Of a stretch of 48,119 bases of DNA, positions 33,348 to 40,694 are shown in pieces. The notes under the pieces were generated by a model. It saw only the letters and a program-made list of their open reading frames with translations. It was not told where the DNA came from and ran no database searches. Source of the stretch: Thermoleophilia bacterium (GTDB taxonomy: Bacteria > Actinomycetota > Thermoleophilia > Gaiellales > Gaiellaceae). The first letter of the stretch is position 1; each line of letters starts with the position of its first letter. The translations under genes and the position numbers were made by a program. The stretch is taken from the NCBI GenBank assembly GCA_029865325.1, contig JAOUHF010000006.1:1-48119 (forward strand). Direction: 5' to 3'.

Positions 33348-34202
33348 ATGAGCAATCTCGCGACACCTAACGACTGGACAGCTGCCGGCACCGCCGAGGC
33401 AGTCTCACTGCCTCGCCGTCATCTCGTCGCGATCGCGATCCTGATGTGCGTGCCACTTCCGGTGCTTTCGCTCGCAGCGACGGTGCTCCCGCTGCCGCAG
33501 ATGCTCGAACGTGCCGCTGCGACATTCGCGGCTCTCACGGAGCCCGCGCTCGGTGGCGACGGATCCCTCATTCGGGAACGCACAGTCGCGGTCGCTTCGG
33601 TCGAGATCCAGTACGAGCCACAGGAACAGCGTGCTGCGAGTGCAGCAGGCGCACAGTCAGCACAGGCCCATGGAGAGTCCGCGCACAACGCACCGGCGCA
33701 GAGGCCGTCCGCATCCACGAAGACAGGCACCGTCACCGGCTGGGCGGATGCAGCGCCCCTCGATCCTGCTGATAACCCGGACGACGAGCCAGCTGACACC
33801 GGTACGACCGGTTCGGGAGAGGCAGGCACCTCCGAGGCGGCACCCGGCGATCAAGCGCCTGGCCCGACCCCCAAGCCCGAGCCTCCTACCGCCACCACTC
33901 CCGTGCCGAATCAGGGCGGAGGTGGCGGGGGCTCGACCGGGTCCGGAGGTACAGGCGGCGTGAAGGGCACGGGCGGGTCCGGAGGTACAGGCGGTGTGAA
34001 GGGCACGGGCGGGTCCGGAGGTACAGGAAGCTCGACGGGCCAAGGGGGCGGCTCTCAGAAGCCTCCCGTGGACGGCGGTACTCCTTCAGACCCGGGCAGC
34101 GGCGCAACCTCTCCTGGACCGGGGAATGGTTCACCCGGAGGCGGTTCGGGCTCTCCACAGGCTGGCAGCGGTGGTCCGAAGGGTGGCAGCGGGCGGCCGT
34201 GA
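33348..34202 (+). CDS. Gly/Ser/Pro-rich membrane-anchored or secreted protein, unknown
   Basis: 284 residues from ATG 33348. A hydrophobic segment near residues 25-50 (HLVAIAILMCVPLPVLSLAA) is followed by about 230 residues of low complexity: an Ala/Gln/Ser part, a Pro/Thr/Asp part and a Gly/Ser-rich C-terminus with 12-residue repeats GSGGTGGVKGTG. No folded domain is recognised. The stop shares its A with the start of the GGDEF-EAL gene, so the two are co-translated. It could be a surface or matrix component linked to c-di-GMP control, but this is only inferred from position. Confidence 0.65.
   Translation: MSNLATPNDWTAAGTAEAVSLPRRHLVAIAILMCVPLPVLSLAATVLPLPQMLERAAATFAALTEPALGGDGSLIRERTVAVASVEIQYEPQEQRAASAAGAQSAQAHGESAHNAPAQRPSASTKTGTVTGWADAAPLDPADNPDDEPADTGTTGSGEAGTSEAAPGDQAPGPTPKPEPPTATTPVPNQGGGGGGSTGSGGTGGVKGTGGSGGTGGVKGTGGSGGTGSSTGQGGGSQKPPVDGGTPSDPGSGATSPGPGNGSPGGGSGSPQAGSGGPKGGSGRP
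33939..34027 (+). repeat. 36-bp in-frame tandem repeat (about 2.5 copies)
   Basis: Units start at 33939, 33975 and (partial) 34011 with GGGTCCGGAGGTACAGG. The two full units differ at a single base (GGCGGCG versus GGCGGTG). The repeat encodes the Gly-rich 12-mer of the surrounding gene and is likely to vary in copy number. Confidence 0.85.
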
Positions 34203-36178
34203 TGGCTCAAGCGCTCGGGGCAAGAGGGGAAAAATCAGCTCTGTTCGCTACGGAGCGTCCGCCCAAGCTGGTTCTTCGCTTTGCCGTCGTGCTTTCGCTC
34301 GCACTGGCGCTCGCCTCGGCCCTGATCCTGATCGTCGTTCATCACTTTGCCCTCTCGCAGGCCGAGCGCGCGGCGGCGAGACACGCGGGCCTCGTGGCGT
34401 CCAGCGTCCTCCAGCGCGAAGTGACACAGAGCGACCTCAAACGCCCGGTGCCTTCGAACCGCCGACACGAGCTCGATGCTCTCCTGCGAACGTACGGTCT
34501 CACGAAGGACATCCAAGCGCTCTCCCTCGTTCGCCGTGACGGCCTCGTCACGTACTCGACGGACCACGAGGCGATCGGGACGACCATCTCAGGTGCGCTT
34601 GCAGCCGAAGCTGCGACAGGGACGATAGTGAGCCACGTGCCGGCGGCGGGCGCTAACGGCGCAGCGACCGATGGCAAGACACTGGAGACCTATGCTCCGG
34701 TCGGACCCGACACGCGCGGCGGAGCGGCACTGATCGCACAGTCCTACAAACCGATAGCCCACTCTGCGCGCTCCCTGCAGCTCCGCGTCGGCGCGGTCCT
34801 CGAAGGCCTTCTCATCGTCCTCTTCGCCCTGCTCGTCCCGCTGCTCGTCCGCGTGACGCGACGTATTCAACGACAGATCACGCGCATTCATCAGCAGGCC
34901 TTCTACGACGAGCTGACGGGTCTGCCGAATAGAACGCATTTCTTCGAACGACTGGGTCTCGCGATCTCTCGTGCGACCGACGAGGAGATCCTGCTGGCCG
35001 TGCTCCTCGTCGATCTCAACCGCTTCCGCGAGATCAACGACACGCTCGGGCACGAGGCGGGAGACGTCGTTCTCGTCGAGGCCGCCCGCCGGCTGCAAGT
35101 CGTGGCCGGCGATGAGCGACTGCTGGCCCGCCTTGGGGGTGACGACTTCGTTTTCGCCGCCGAGTTCGGGACAGTGGCGGAGGCAATGGATTTCGCCGAG
35201 CACATCCGTGCCGCAATCGAGCCTCAGATCCATACGGAGGGCATACAGCTTGCAGTCGACGCGACCGTCGGGGTCGCGTTCTATCCCGTCGACGGCGACG
35301 ACGCCCACACGCTCGTCAAGCATGCCGAAGTGGCGACGTATACAGCGAAGGAGTGGCGAAGCGGTGTACTCGGGTACAGCCCGGCTGTCGATCCGCACGA
35401 TCCGGAGCAGCTGAAGCTGACGGCCGCACTGCGTGAGGCTGCAGACGAAGGCCAGATTCGACTCCACTACCAGCCGAAGATCGATCTGACGACGAACGCG
35501 ATCGCAGGCTTCGAGGCACTGGCGTACTGGGATCACCCAATCCGCGGCCTTCTACCACCGGGAGCTTTCATCCCCATCGCCGAGCGGACCGGCGCTGTCC
35601 GTCACGTAACACGTGCCGTACTTCAAGCCGCCGTCGAGCAGTTGCGCGACTGGTCCGAGACCGAGCTCACGGTCGCGGTCAACTTGACGGCTATCGACCT
35701 TCTGGACGCGGACCTGCTCGTTCGAATCAAAGGTCTCCTCGACGAGCACGGGGTTGGACCGGGCCGCCTCTGCGTCGAGCTCACAGAGAGCACCGTCATG
35801 GCCGATCCCGACAGAGCACGGTTGATCCTCGCCGCCATCGCCGACGCCGGTGTTCGCGTCTCGATCGACGACTTCGGCACTGGGCATTCGTCGCTCTCGT
35901 ACCTGAAGGACCTGCCCGTTCAGGAAGTGAAGATCGACCGCAGCTTCATCGCGGACATGTCGGTGTCTCGTAACAGCCGCATGATCGCCAAGGCGACAAT
36001 CCAACTCGTCCACAGCCTGGGTCTTGAGGTCGTCGCGGAGGGGGTAGAGGACGCGAACGTACACAGCGAGCTGCGTGGACTCGGCTGCGACTACGCGCAG
36101 GGGTACCTTTACGGCAAGCCGCAGCCGCTCGCGGCGGTCGCGGAGCTCCTCGCAGACGGGGCCCGCGAGGCCGCGTAG
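34202..36178 (+). CDS. GGDEF-EAL protein with altered catalytic motifs
   Basis: 658 residues. Two membrane helices (about 26-45 and 198-220) enclose an extracytoplasmic sensor region, followed by GGDEF (about 235-390) and EAL (about 400-650) domains. The GGDEF box reads GGDDF (312-316), losing the glutamate. The EAL box reads EALAY (438-442), where the usual R of E-x-L-x-R is Y. Other EAL residues remain: ELTES, DDFGTGHSSL, KIDRSF, AEGVE and QGYLYGKP. It may still be a phosphodiesterase, or a c-di-GMP receptor. GTG 34199 is an alternative start. Confidence 0.9.
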   Translation: MAQALGARGEKSALFATERPPKLVLRFAVVLSLALALASALILIVVHHFALSQAERAAARHAGLVASSVLQREVTQSDLKRPVPSNRRHELDALLRTYGLTKDIQALSLVRRDGLVTYSTDHEAIGTTISGALAAEAATGTIVSHVPAAGANGAATDGKTLETYAPVGPDTRGGAALIAQSYKPIAHSARSLQLRVGAVLEGLLIVLFALLVPLLVRVTRRIQRQITRIHQQAFYDELTGLPNRTHFFERLGLAISRATDEEILLAVLLVDLNRFREINDTLGHEAGDVVLVEAARRLQVVAGDERLLARLGGDDFVFAAEFGTVAEAMDFAEHIRAAIEPQIHTEGIQLAVDATVGVAFYPVDGDDAHTLVKHAEVATYTAKEWRSGVLGYSPAVDPHDPEQLKLTAALREAADEGQIRLHYQPKIDLTTNAIAGFEALAYWDHPIRGLLPPGAFIPIAERTGAVRHVTRAVLQAAVEQLRDWSETELTVAVNLTAIDLLDADLLVRIKGLLDEHGVGPGRLCVELTESTVMADPDRARLILAAIADAGVRVSIDDFGTGHSSLSYLKDLPVQEVKIDRSFIADMSVSRNSRMIAKATIQLVHSLGLEVVAEGVEDANVHSELRGLGCDYAQGYLYGKPQPLAAVAELLADGAREAA

Positions 36179-36265
36179 CAGCATCGATTCGCTCGCCATG
36201 AATGGGCTTCGACGACGAGCCGTCGCAGACCCGTCGTCGGCAAGGGGCGAACGCTGCGCGGTGGC

Positions 36266-36271
36266 TAGACT
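36266..36271 (+). promoter_or_regulatory. -10 box of tRNA-Lys
   Basis: TAGACT ends 10 bases before the mature 5' end of the tRNA, the distance expected for a promoter with a short 5' trailer. Because a tRNA has no start codon bias, it supports reading the same hexamer elsewhere as a genuine -10 box. Confidence 0.55.
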
Positions 36272-36281
36272 TGGCCGTCCC

Positions 36282-36354
36282 GGGCCGTTAGCTCAGTTGG
36301 TAGAGCAGGGGACTCTTAATCCCAAGGTCGAAGGTTCGAATCCTTCACGGCCCA
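36282..36354 (+). tRNA. tRNA-Lys (anticodon CTT)
   Basis: 73 bases: acceptor GGGCCGT pairs with ACGGCCC, D-arm GCTC-AGTTGGTA-GAGC, anticodon loop CTCTTAA with anticodon CTT, T-arm GAAGG-TTCGAAT-CCTTC, and discriminator A. CCA is not encoded. The outermost anticodon stem pair looks mismatched (G-A). The 3' end is followed by a small patch of accessory-looking genes. Confidence 0.97.
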
Positions 36355-36361
36355 CTCTCGC

Positions 36362-36383
36362 AAGCCCTGGAAACGGGGCTTTT
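36362..36383 (+). terminator. Rho-independent terminator after tRNA-Lys
   Basis: AAGCCC, loop TGGAAACG, GGGCTT followed by TTCCTTT. It starts 8 bases after the tRNA end. Confidence 0.75.
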
Positions 36384-36682
36384 CCTTTGGTGGCGCCACT
36401 CGACGCCTAGCGGGGAGCTGCCCTTGGTTCGACGCGCTACGCCAAAGGGTTTCTCGGGCGTACCCCAGGTCTCGACGATGACCTGAACGGACTCGGCGCG
36501 TTCCTCGAGGCTCGGCGCCACTCGTATCCGGTCCTGAGTCTCTGGAACCCCTCCACCCAGCCACAGTAACCGCGTCCGGCATCATCCACCCCTAACGGCA
36601 CTTCCGCGCCCACGCCCGTTGGGTGTGCGTCGGACCTGCTTCCGGATGGTCGGTCTCCCGCCACGTGCGTTCGAAGGCTTGT
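36384..36682. other. Gene-free stretch between tRNA-Lys and dodecin
   Basis: No convincing gene. On the minus strand a frame without a clear start runs from near 36570 to the tRNA 3' end and looks protein-like in part (DRIRVAPSLEERAESVQVIV, then ETWGTPEKPFGVARR). It is bounded upstream by TGA. It may be the tail of a truncated gene. No tRNA 3'-end duplication marking an att site was found. Confidence 0.4.
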
Positions 36683-36898
36683 TCAGTCCCCGGTGTCGTA
36701 CTTGAAGGAGATTGCGAGCCGGACGCGGTAACTGCTGATGGTTCCGTTCTCGATCGTGACGTCTTCTCGCACAACCTCAGCAACTCGTAGGTCGCGGACC
36801 GAGCGAGCCGCTGTTTCGACGGCGTTCCGCGCAGCTGCTTCCCACGACTCGCTGCTCGTGCCGATCACCTCGGTAACGCGGTAGACACTGTCGCTCAT
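36683..36898 (-). CDS. Dodecin-family flavin-binding protein
   Basis: 71-residue protein of the dodecin fold: SDSVYRVTEVIGTSSESWEA, ARNAVETAARSVRDLRVAEV and the last strand SYRVRLAISFKYD. Dodecins form 12-subunit shells that bind and buffer flavins. GGGAGG lies 8 bases before ATG 36898. The usual flavin-stacking tryptophan is at W19. The open frame continues upstream without homology. Confidence 0.9.
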   Translation of the reverse strand: MSDSVYRVTEVIGTSSESWEAAARNAVETAARSVRDLRVAEVVREDVTIENGTISSYRVRLAISFKYDTGD

Positions 36899-36999
36899 CT
36901 CCAATCCCTCCCGGGGTCGACGGGGCAAGAGGTAGAGCATGACAACCTCGGCTGGTTCCCGCAGCCTTCTCCGGCCATAGCGCCGGGTTAGGCAATCGA

Positions 37000-37080
37000 G
37001 ACGTTCATCGCCGCGAGGACACCGAGCGGTTCGTCGAGGAGGTTCGGGGCGACGATCCCGACCTCGCGAGCTACCTGCGG
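37000..37080 (+). pseudogene. Relic of a small acidic protein gene
   Basis: In frame from 37000 the DNA reads DVHRREDTERFVEEVRGDDP followed by DLASYLR, a clear coding-like segment with no start codon before it and unrelated sequence after it. It recalls small hypothetical proteins of this lineage containing ERF-EEVRGDDP-LA. A second, shorter match (ARGDDPDLA) lies near 37464-37490. Probably remains of an old gene. Confidence 0.35.
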
Positions 37081-37124
37081 TCGAGAGCGAGCGCAATTGA
37101 ACGGCGCCGGGGCGGCGGGCGTAA

Positions 37125-37337
37125 CTACGGCATCGGCTCGACGGCCACCGGCTCAGCAGTGAAGGTGGCGCCCCGCCAGCTCACTGCATTAGGACCCAAC
37201 CTCACGATCTCGGTGCCTCGATACCCCATATCAGCCAGGTATTCGATCACTGCCTCCGCGGGCGACCACGCTCTCCGAACCCCGGTCACCCGCCTGCCCG
37301 AGTAGACGGAGTAACTAAGTCTCCGGTCAGACGCCAT
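37125..37337 (-). CDS. Small hypothetical protein
   Basis: 70 residues from ATG 37337: SDRRLSYSVYSGRRVTGVRR, then AWSPAEAVIEYLADMGYRGTE and IVRLGPNAVSWRGATFTAEPV. The pattern of short strands around one helix (EAVIEYLADMGY) looks like a folded small domain. No family recognised. It lies in the small-gene patch downstream of tRNA-Lys, on the same strand as dodecin. Confidence 0.5.
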   Translation of the reverse strand: MASDRRLSYSVYSGRRVTGVRRAWSPAEAVIEYLADMGYRGTEIVRLGPNAVSWRGATFTAEPVAVEPMP

Positions 37338-37531
37338 TTGATGCCTCCGTGTGGGTGTTCTTCTTGCCGCAGTCCCACAAAGATCGGGACGCACTGAATA
37401 TAGGGACGAGCGTGCGGATCCTCATGCTCCTGTCGGGTACAGCCAGTCCCTCGTTCGGGATAGCTCGGGGTGACGACCCTGACCTCGCGATCAGCGGGAG
37501 CGGGTTCCCTATCCGCCCTACTATCGGGCCA

Positions 37532-37663
37532 TTATCCGTTTGCCGAGAGAAGCGAGCCGGAGCCGACCTTCTTGGCCGCGCGCTTCTCGCCGCGGCGCTC
37601 CTTGAGCGTCCTCTGCGGCTTCTTCTTCAACTGCTTCTTCGGCTTGTCGGCGCTCTTACTCAT
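37532..37663 (-). CDS. Very small Lys/Arg-rich protein
   Basis: 43 residues, about 40% Lys and Arg: MSKSADKPKKQLKKKPQRTL, then KERRGEKRAAKKVGSGSLLS and ANG. GGAGG lies 7 bases before ATG 37663, which also overlaps the stop of the gene upstream (ATGA), so translation is well supported. The charge suggests binding to nucleic acid or ribosomes; no family is recognised. Confidence 0.6.
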   Translation of the reverse strand: MSKSADKPKKQLKKKPQRTLKERRGEKRAAKKVGSGSLLSANG

Positions 37664-37854
37664 TGATGACCTCCGCGGGTCGGAGCACGTCGCCAGGTCA
37701 CTATGACATGTCCGTTCGGGTCCTCGGCCGCCCTCGCGACAATCCAGTTACCACCGCTTCGCCTCAAGGTGTCTCCGACCTTCGGAACCTTGGCGGTGAG
37801 GGCAAGCTCCCACGCCCCATCGGGGTAGCGAACGGTCACGAAAGGTGAGGACAT
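37660..37854 (-). CDS. Small hypothetical protein coupled to the Lys-rich gene
   Basis: 64 residues from ATG 37854: SSPFVTVRYPDGAWELALTA, KVPKVGDTLRRSGGNWIVAR, then AAEDPNGHVIVTWRRA. It looks like a small beta-barrel domain. It ends by overlapping the Lys-rich gene (ATGA), so the pair is a two-gene unit. No family recognised. Confidence 0.55.
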   Translation of the reverse strand: MSSPFVTVRYPDGAWELALTAKVPKVGDTLRRSGGNWIVARAAEDPNGHVIVTWRRAPTRGGHQ

Positions 37855-38004
37855 GGTCTCTCTTTTCCGCGCGTCCAGGCGCAATGGCTCAGGAATCGGC
37901 TCACGACGAGAGGAGGAGCTGTTGGAGTACCTCCAGTGTACTGCGGAGGTAAAGCGCGCGACAAGGACGACCGCGCTCGAGGGCCTGTTGCCGTGCGCCG
38001 AAGC

Positions 38005-38250
38005 TCAGTGGTCCGCGGGCCGCGAAAGCCGCGCTGCACGCTTCCGCCGATTCTCGACTGCGACTGCCCGGCGAGCAAGCTCTGCCGGAGTGGAACGAGC
38101 TTCGGAGCTGGCGTGTCGCTTGTCCCATGTCACGCGCTCCGCGTCCGTCATCTCGCGAATCACGAGCTGCCCGGACGCAACCTGCTCGCGTACGTGCTCG
38201 AGCTTCGCCTGGCGCGCCTCCTGATCTCGTTCCCGACTTGTCTTCGCCAC
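38005..38250 (-). CDS. Small charged helical hypothetical protein
   Basis: 81 residues from GTG 38250, almost wholly helical and charged: KTSRERDQEARQAKLEHVRE, QVASGQLVIREMTDAERVTW, then ARSTPAELARRAVAVENRRK. Possibly a coiled-coil DNA- or RNA-associated protein. No family recognised. The 150 bases between it and the 37660 gene hold no gene that I can support. Confidence 0.5.
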   Translation of the reverse strand: MAKTSRERDQEARQAKLEHVREQVASGQLVIREMTDAERVTWDKRHASSEARSTPAELARRAVAVENRRKRAARLSRPADH

Positions 38251-38369
38251 CGTCGAAGTCTACCTTCTCTAATGGTTGTCACGACAGCAAAGCCACTGCA
38301 AATTCCGCGTTTTCTCGAGCCCTGAGCGCCTTTGGGGAGGGGCTAGCCCCCTCGAACGGGTTTCCTCCG

Positions 38370-38375
38370 TAGGCT
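38370..38375 (+). promoter_or_regulatory. Putative -10 box of the nucleotide-sugar operon
   Basis: TAGGCT ends 7 bases before ATG 38383. A palindromic GAGGGGCTAGCCCCCTC-type hairpin (about 38336-38352) lies just upstream and may end transcription coming from the left or overlap the -35 region. Confidence 0.45.
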
Positions 38376-38382
38376 TGGAAGC

Positions 38383-39426
38383 ATGAAGGTCTTCACCGTC
38401 GTCGGGAATCGCCCACAGTTCATCAAGGCTGCGCCGCTTTCCGTGGCCCTCGGCGCAGCGGGCGTCGACGAGGTGGTACTCCACACGGGGCAGCATTACG
38501 ACCGCGAGCTCTCCGGCGTGTTCTTCGAGGAACTGCGGCTCCGCGAGCCGCAGTTCCAACTCGATCTCCAGTCCGCCGATCCGGCAGAGATGGAGCCGGC
38601 GATCGCTGCTCACATTCGCAGCGAGGCGCCCGACCTCGTCCTCGTCTACGGCGACACCAACTCCACCGTAGCGGGCGCCCGCGCCGCCGCCGCCTCGTCG
38701 ATCCCGCTCGCCCATGTCGAGGCCGGACTTCGCAGCGGAGACCTCTCGATGCCCGAAGAGCACAACCGAATCGAGACGGACCGGATCGCATGGCTTCTCT
38801 TCTGCCCGGACGACCGGTCTCGGACGACCCTGAACGCGGAAGGCGTGCTCGGGCGCATCTACGTGGTGGGAGACGTCATGTCCGATGCCAGCCGGCAGTT
38901 CGCGCCCATCGCACGTGCGCGATTCCCGATCCCGTTCGAGCCCAAGAGCTACATCGTCGCTACCGTGCATCGGCAGGCAAACGTCGCGCAGCCGCGGCTC
39001 GGCCGGATCGTCGACGGTCTGAACCGAATCGAAGAGCGCATCATCTTCCCCGCCCACCCCCGGACGCGATCGCGCATGGAGGAGACCGGACTCGCGCTCG
39101 CCGAGCACGTACGTATCGTCGACCCCCTGAGCTACCTCGAGCTGGCCGCACTCGCATCCCAGGCTCGCGTGATCGTCACGGACTCCGGTGGACTGCAGAA
39201 GGAGGCGTACTGGTACCGCGTCCCCTGTGTCACTCTCCGACCTTCGACCGAGTGGGTGGACACGGTTACGCTCGGCGCGAACGTGCTCGTCGATGACGAT
39301 CCCGCGGCTCTGGTGGAGGCGGTCGCAAACGCGGTCATGCCTTCGTGGCTGCCGGTGCTCTACGGCGACGGGCACGCGTCCGAGCGGATCGCCCAGGTGT
39401 TGGTCGCTACGATCCCCGGCCGATGA
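38383..39426 (+). CDS. wecB: UDP-N-acetylglucosamine 2-epimerase (non-hydrolysing)
   Basis: 347-residue cytoplasmic enzyme that interconverts UDP-GlcNAc and UDP-ManNAc. Blocks are KVFTVVGNRPQFIKAAPLSV, LHTGQHYDRELSGVFFEEL, LVYGDTNSTVAGA, HVEAGLRSGDLSMPEEHNR, ATVHRQANV, PAHPRTRSRM, VTDSGGLQKEAYWYRVPCVT and LRPSTEWVDT. It is slightly shorter than E. coli WecB. The stop overlaps the next gene (ATGA). First gene of a four-gene sugar operon. Confidence 0.95.
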   Translation: MKVFTVVGNRPQFIKAAPLSVALGAAGVDEVVLHTGQHYDRELSGVFFEELRLREPQFQLDLQSADPAEMEPAIAAHIRSEAPDLVLVYGDTNSTVAGARAAAASSIPLAHVEAGLRSGDLSMPEEHNRIETDRIAWLLFCPDDRSRTTLNAEGVLGRIYVVGDVMSDASRQFAPIARARFPIPFEPKSYIVATVHRQANVAQPRLGRIVDGLNRIEERIIFPAHPRTRSRMEETGLALAEHVRIVDPLSYLELAALASQARVIVTDSGGLQKEAYWYRVPCVTLRPSTEWVDTVTLGANVLVDDDPAALVEAVANAVMPSWLPVLYGDGHASERIAQVLVATIPGR

Positions 39427-40694
39427 GCCGAGATGTCGCAATCGTCGGGGCCGGCTACGTCGGCCTCCCACTCGCACGCGTGTTCGCGGACGCGGGCAAG
39501 CGCGTGCTGCTCGTCGACGTCGACGCGGATCGGGTCGCGCAGCTGAACCGCGGCGAGAGCTACATAGAGGACGTCCCATCGGAGACGCTCTCGCCGCTTG
39601 TCGCGGATGGTCTGATCGCGGCGACGACCGACTACGACGAGCTCCGCGACGCTGATGCGATCCTCGTCGCGCTGCCGACGCCCCTGTCGCGCCAGCGCGA
39701 GCCAGACCTGAGGATCCTCGTCTCCGCGGCGGAGCAGATCGCCACACGCCTTCGGCCGGGACACCTCGTCGTCCTCGAGTCGACGACGTATCCGGGGACG
39801 ACACGCGAGCAGGTGCTCCCGGTGCTCGAGATGGGAAGCGGCCTCCGAGCGGGACACGACTTCCACCTCGCGTTCTCCCCCGAGCGAGTCGACCCCGGCC
39901 GTGAGGACTGGACGACGAAGACCGTCACGAAGGTCGTCGGGGGTATCGACGAAGGATCCACGGCTGCAGCTGTAGCGCTCTACTCGTCCGCGATTGACGT
40001 CGTCCACGCCGTCTCGTCGCCGGAAGCGGCCGAGCTCACGAAGCTCCTCGAGAACATCTTTCGCTCGGTCAACATCGCGCTGGTCAACGAGCTCGCGCAG
40101 CTGTGCGACCGGATGAACATCGACGTCTGGGAGGTCATCGACGCGGCGGCAACCAAGCCGTTCGGCTTCATGCCGTTCAAACCCGGACCCGGCCTGGGCG
40201 GGCACTGCATTCCGATCGATCCCTTCTACCTCACCTGGAAGGCGCGCGAGTACGGCTTCTACACCGAGTTCATCGAGCTCGCCGGAAAGGTCAACGAGTC
40301 GATGCCGTACTACTGCCGATCCGTTGTCTCGCAGGCTTTGAACCACGCTCGGCAGCGCTCGCTTAAGGGCTCCCGGATCCTCGTCTTGGGTGTGGCGTAC
40401 AAGCCCGACATCTCGGACACGCGAGAGTCGCCAGCAGTGAAGTTGATCAGCCTGCTCACGAACGCCGGCGCCGAGGTCGGCTACCACGACCCGCACGTTC
40501 CGTCGTTCACGGAGAACGGGGTCGAGATGAGCTCGTCGCCACTCGAAGCAGGCGCCTACGACTGCGTCGTCGTCGTGACGAACCACTCGGGCATCGACTA
40601 TGAGCGGCTCGTCGAAGATGCGAACCTCGTCGTAGACCTCAGGAACGCGACGGGGAAGACCGGGAAACATTCAGACAAGGTCTGGAAGCTGTGA
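39423..40694 (+). CDS. UDP-N-acetylhexosamine 6-dehydrogenase (WecC/WbpA-type)
   Basis: 423-residue NAD-dependent dehydrogenase that oxidises C6 of a UDP-sugar to the uronate. It has the N-terminal GAGYVGLPLARVFADAGKRV, VALPTPLSRQREPDLRIL, ESTTYPGTTREQVLPVLE, FSPERVDPG, the helix EAAELTKLLENIFRSVNIAL, FKPGPGLGGHCIPIDPFYL with the catalytic cysteine, and the C-terminal GVAYKPDISDTRESPAVKL. After WecB the product would be UDP-ManNAcA; a GlcNAc-specific WbpA role is also possible because WbpB- and WbpD-like genes follow. ATG 39423 is set by overlap with wecB. Confidence 0.93.
   Translation: MSRDVAIVGAGYVGLPLARVFADAGKRVLLVDVDADRVAQLNRGESYIEDVPSETLSPLVADGLIAATTDYDELRDADAILVALPTPLSRQREPDLRILVSAAEQIATRLRPGHLVVLESTTYPGTTREQVLPVLEMGSGLRAGHDFHLAFSPERVDPGREDWTTKTVTKVVGGIDEGSTAAAVALYSSAIDVVHAVSSPEAAELTKLLENIFRSVNIALVNELAQLCDRMNIDVWEVIDAAATKPFGFMPFKPGPGLGGHCIPIDPFYLTWKAREYGFYTEFIELAGKVNESMPYYCRSVVSQALNHARQRSLKGSRILVLGVAYKPDISDTRESPAVKLISLLTNAGAEVGYHDPHVPSFTENGVEMSSSPLEAGAYDCVVVVTNHSGIDYERLVEDANLVVDLRNATGKTGKHSDKVWKL

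Noticed and set aside
36316-36585. Minus-strand ORF ending VKDSNLRPWD
   Set aside because: The DSNLRP-type tail is the well-known false translation of the antisense strand of a tRNA gene.
38269-40670. Large minus-strand frames (511 and 436 codons) across wecB and the dehydrogenase
   Set aside because: Antisense shadows: Arg/Asp/Val-rich, no domain, and both sense frames are well-known enzymes.
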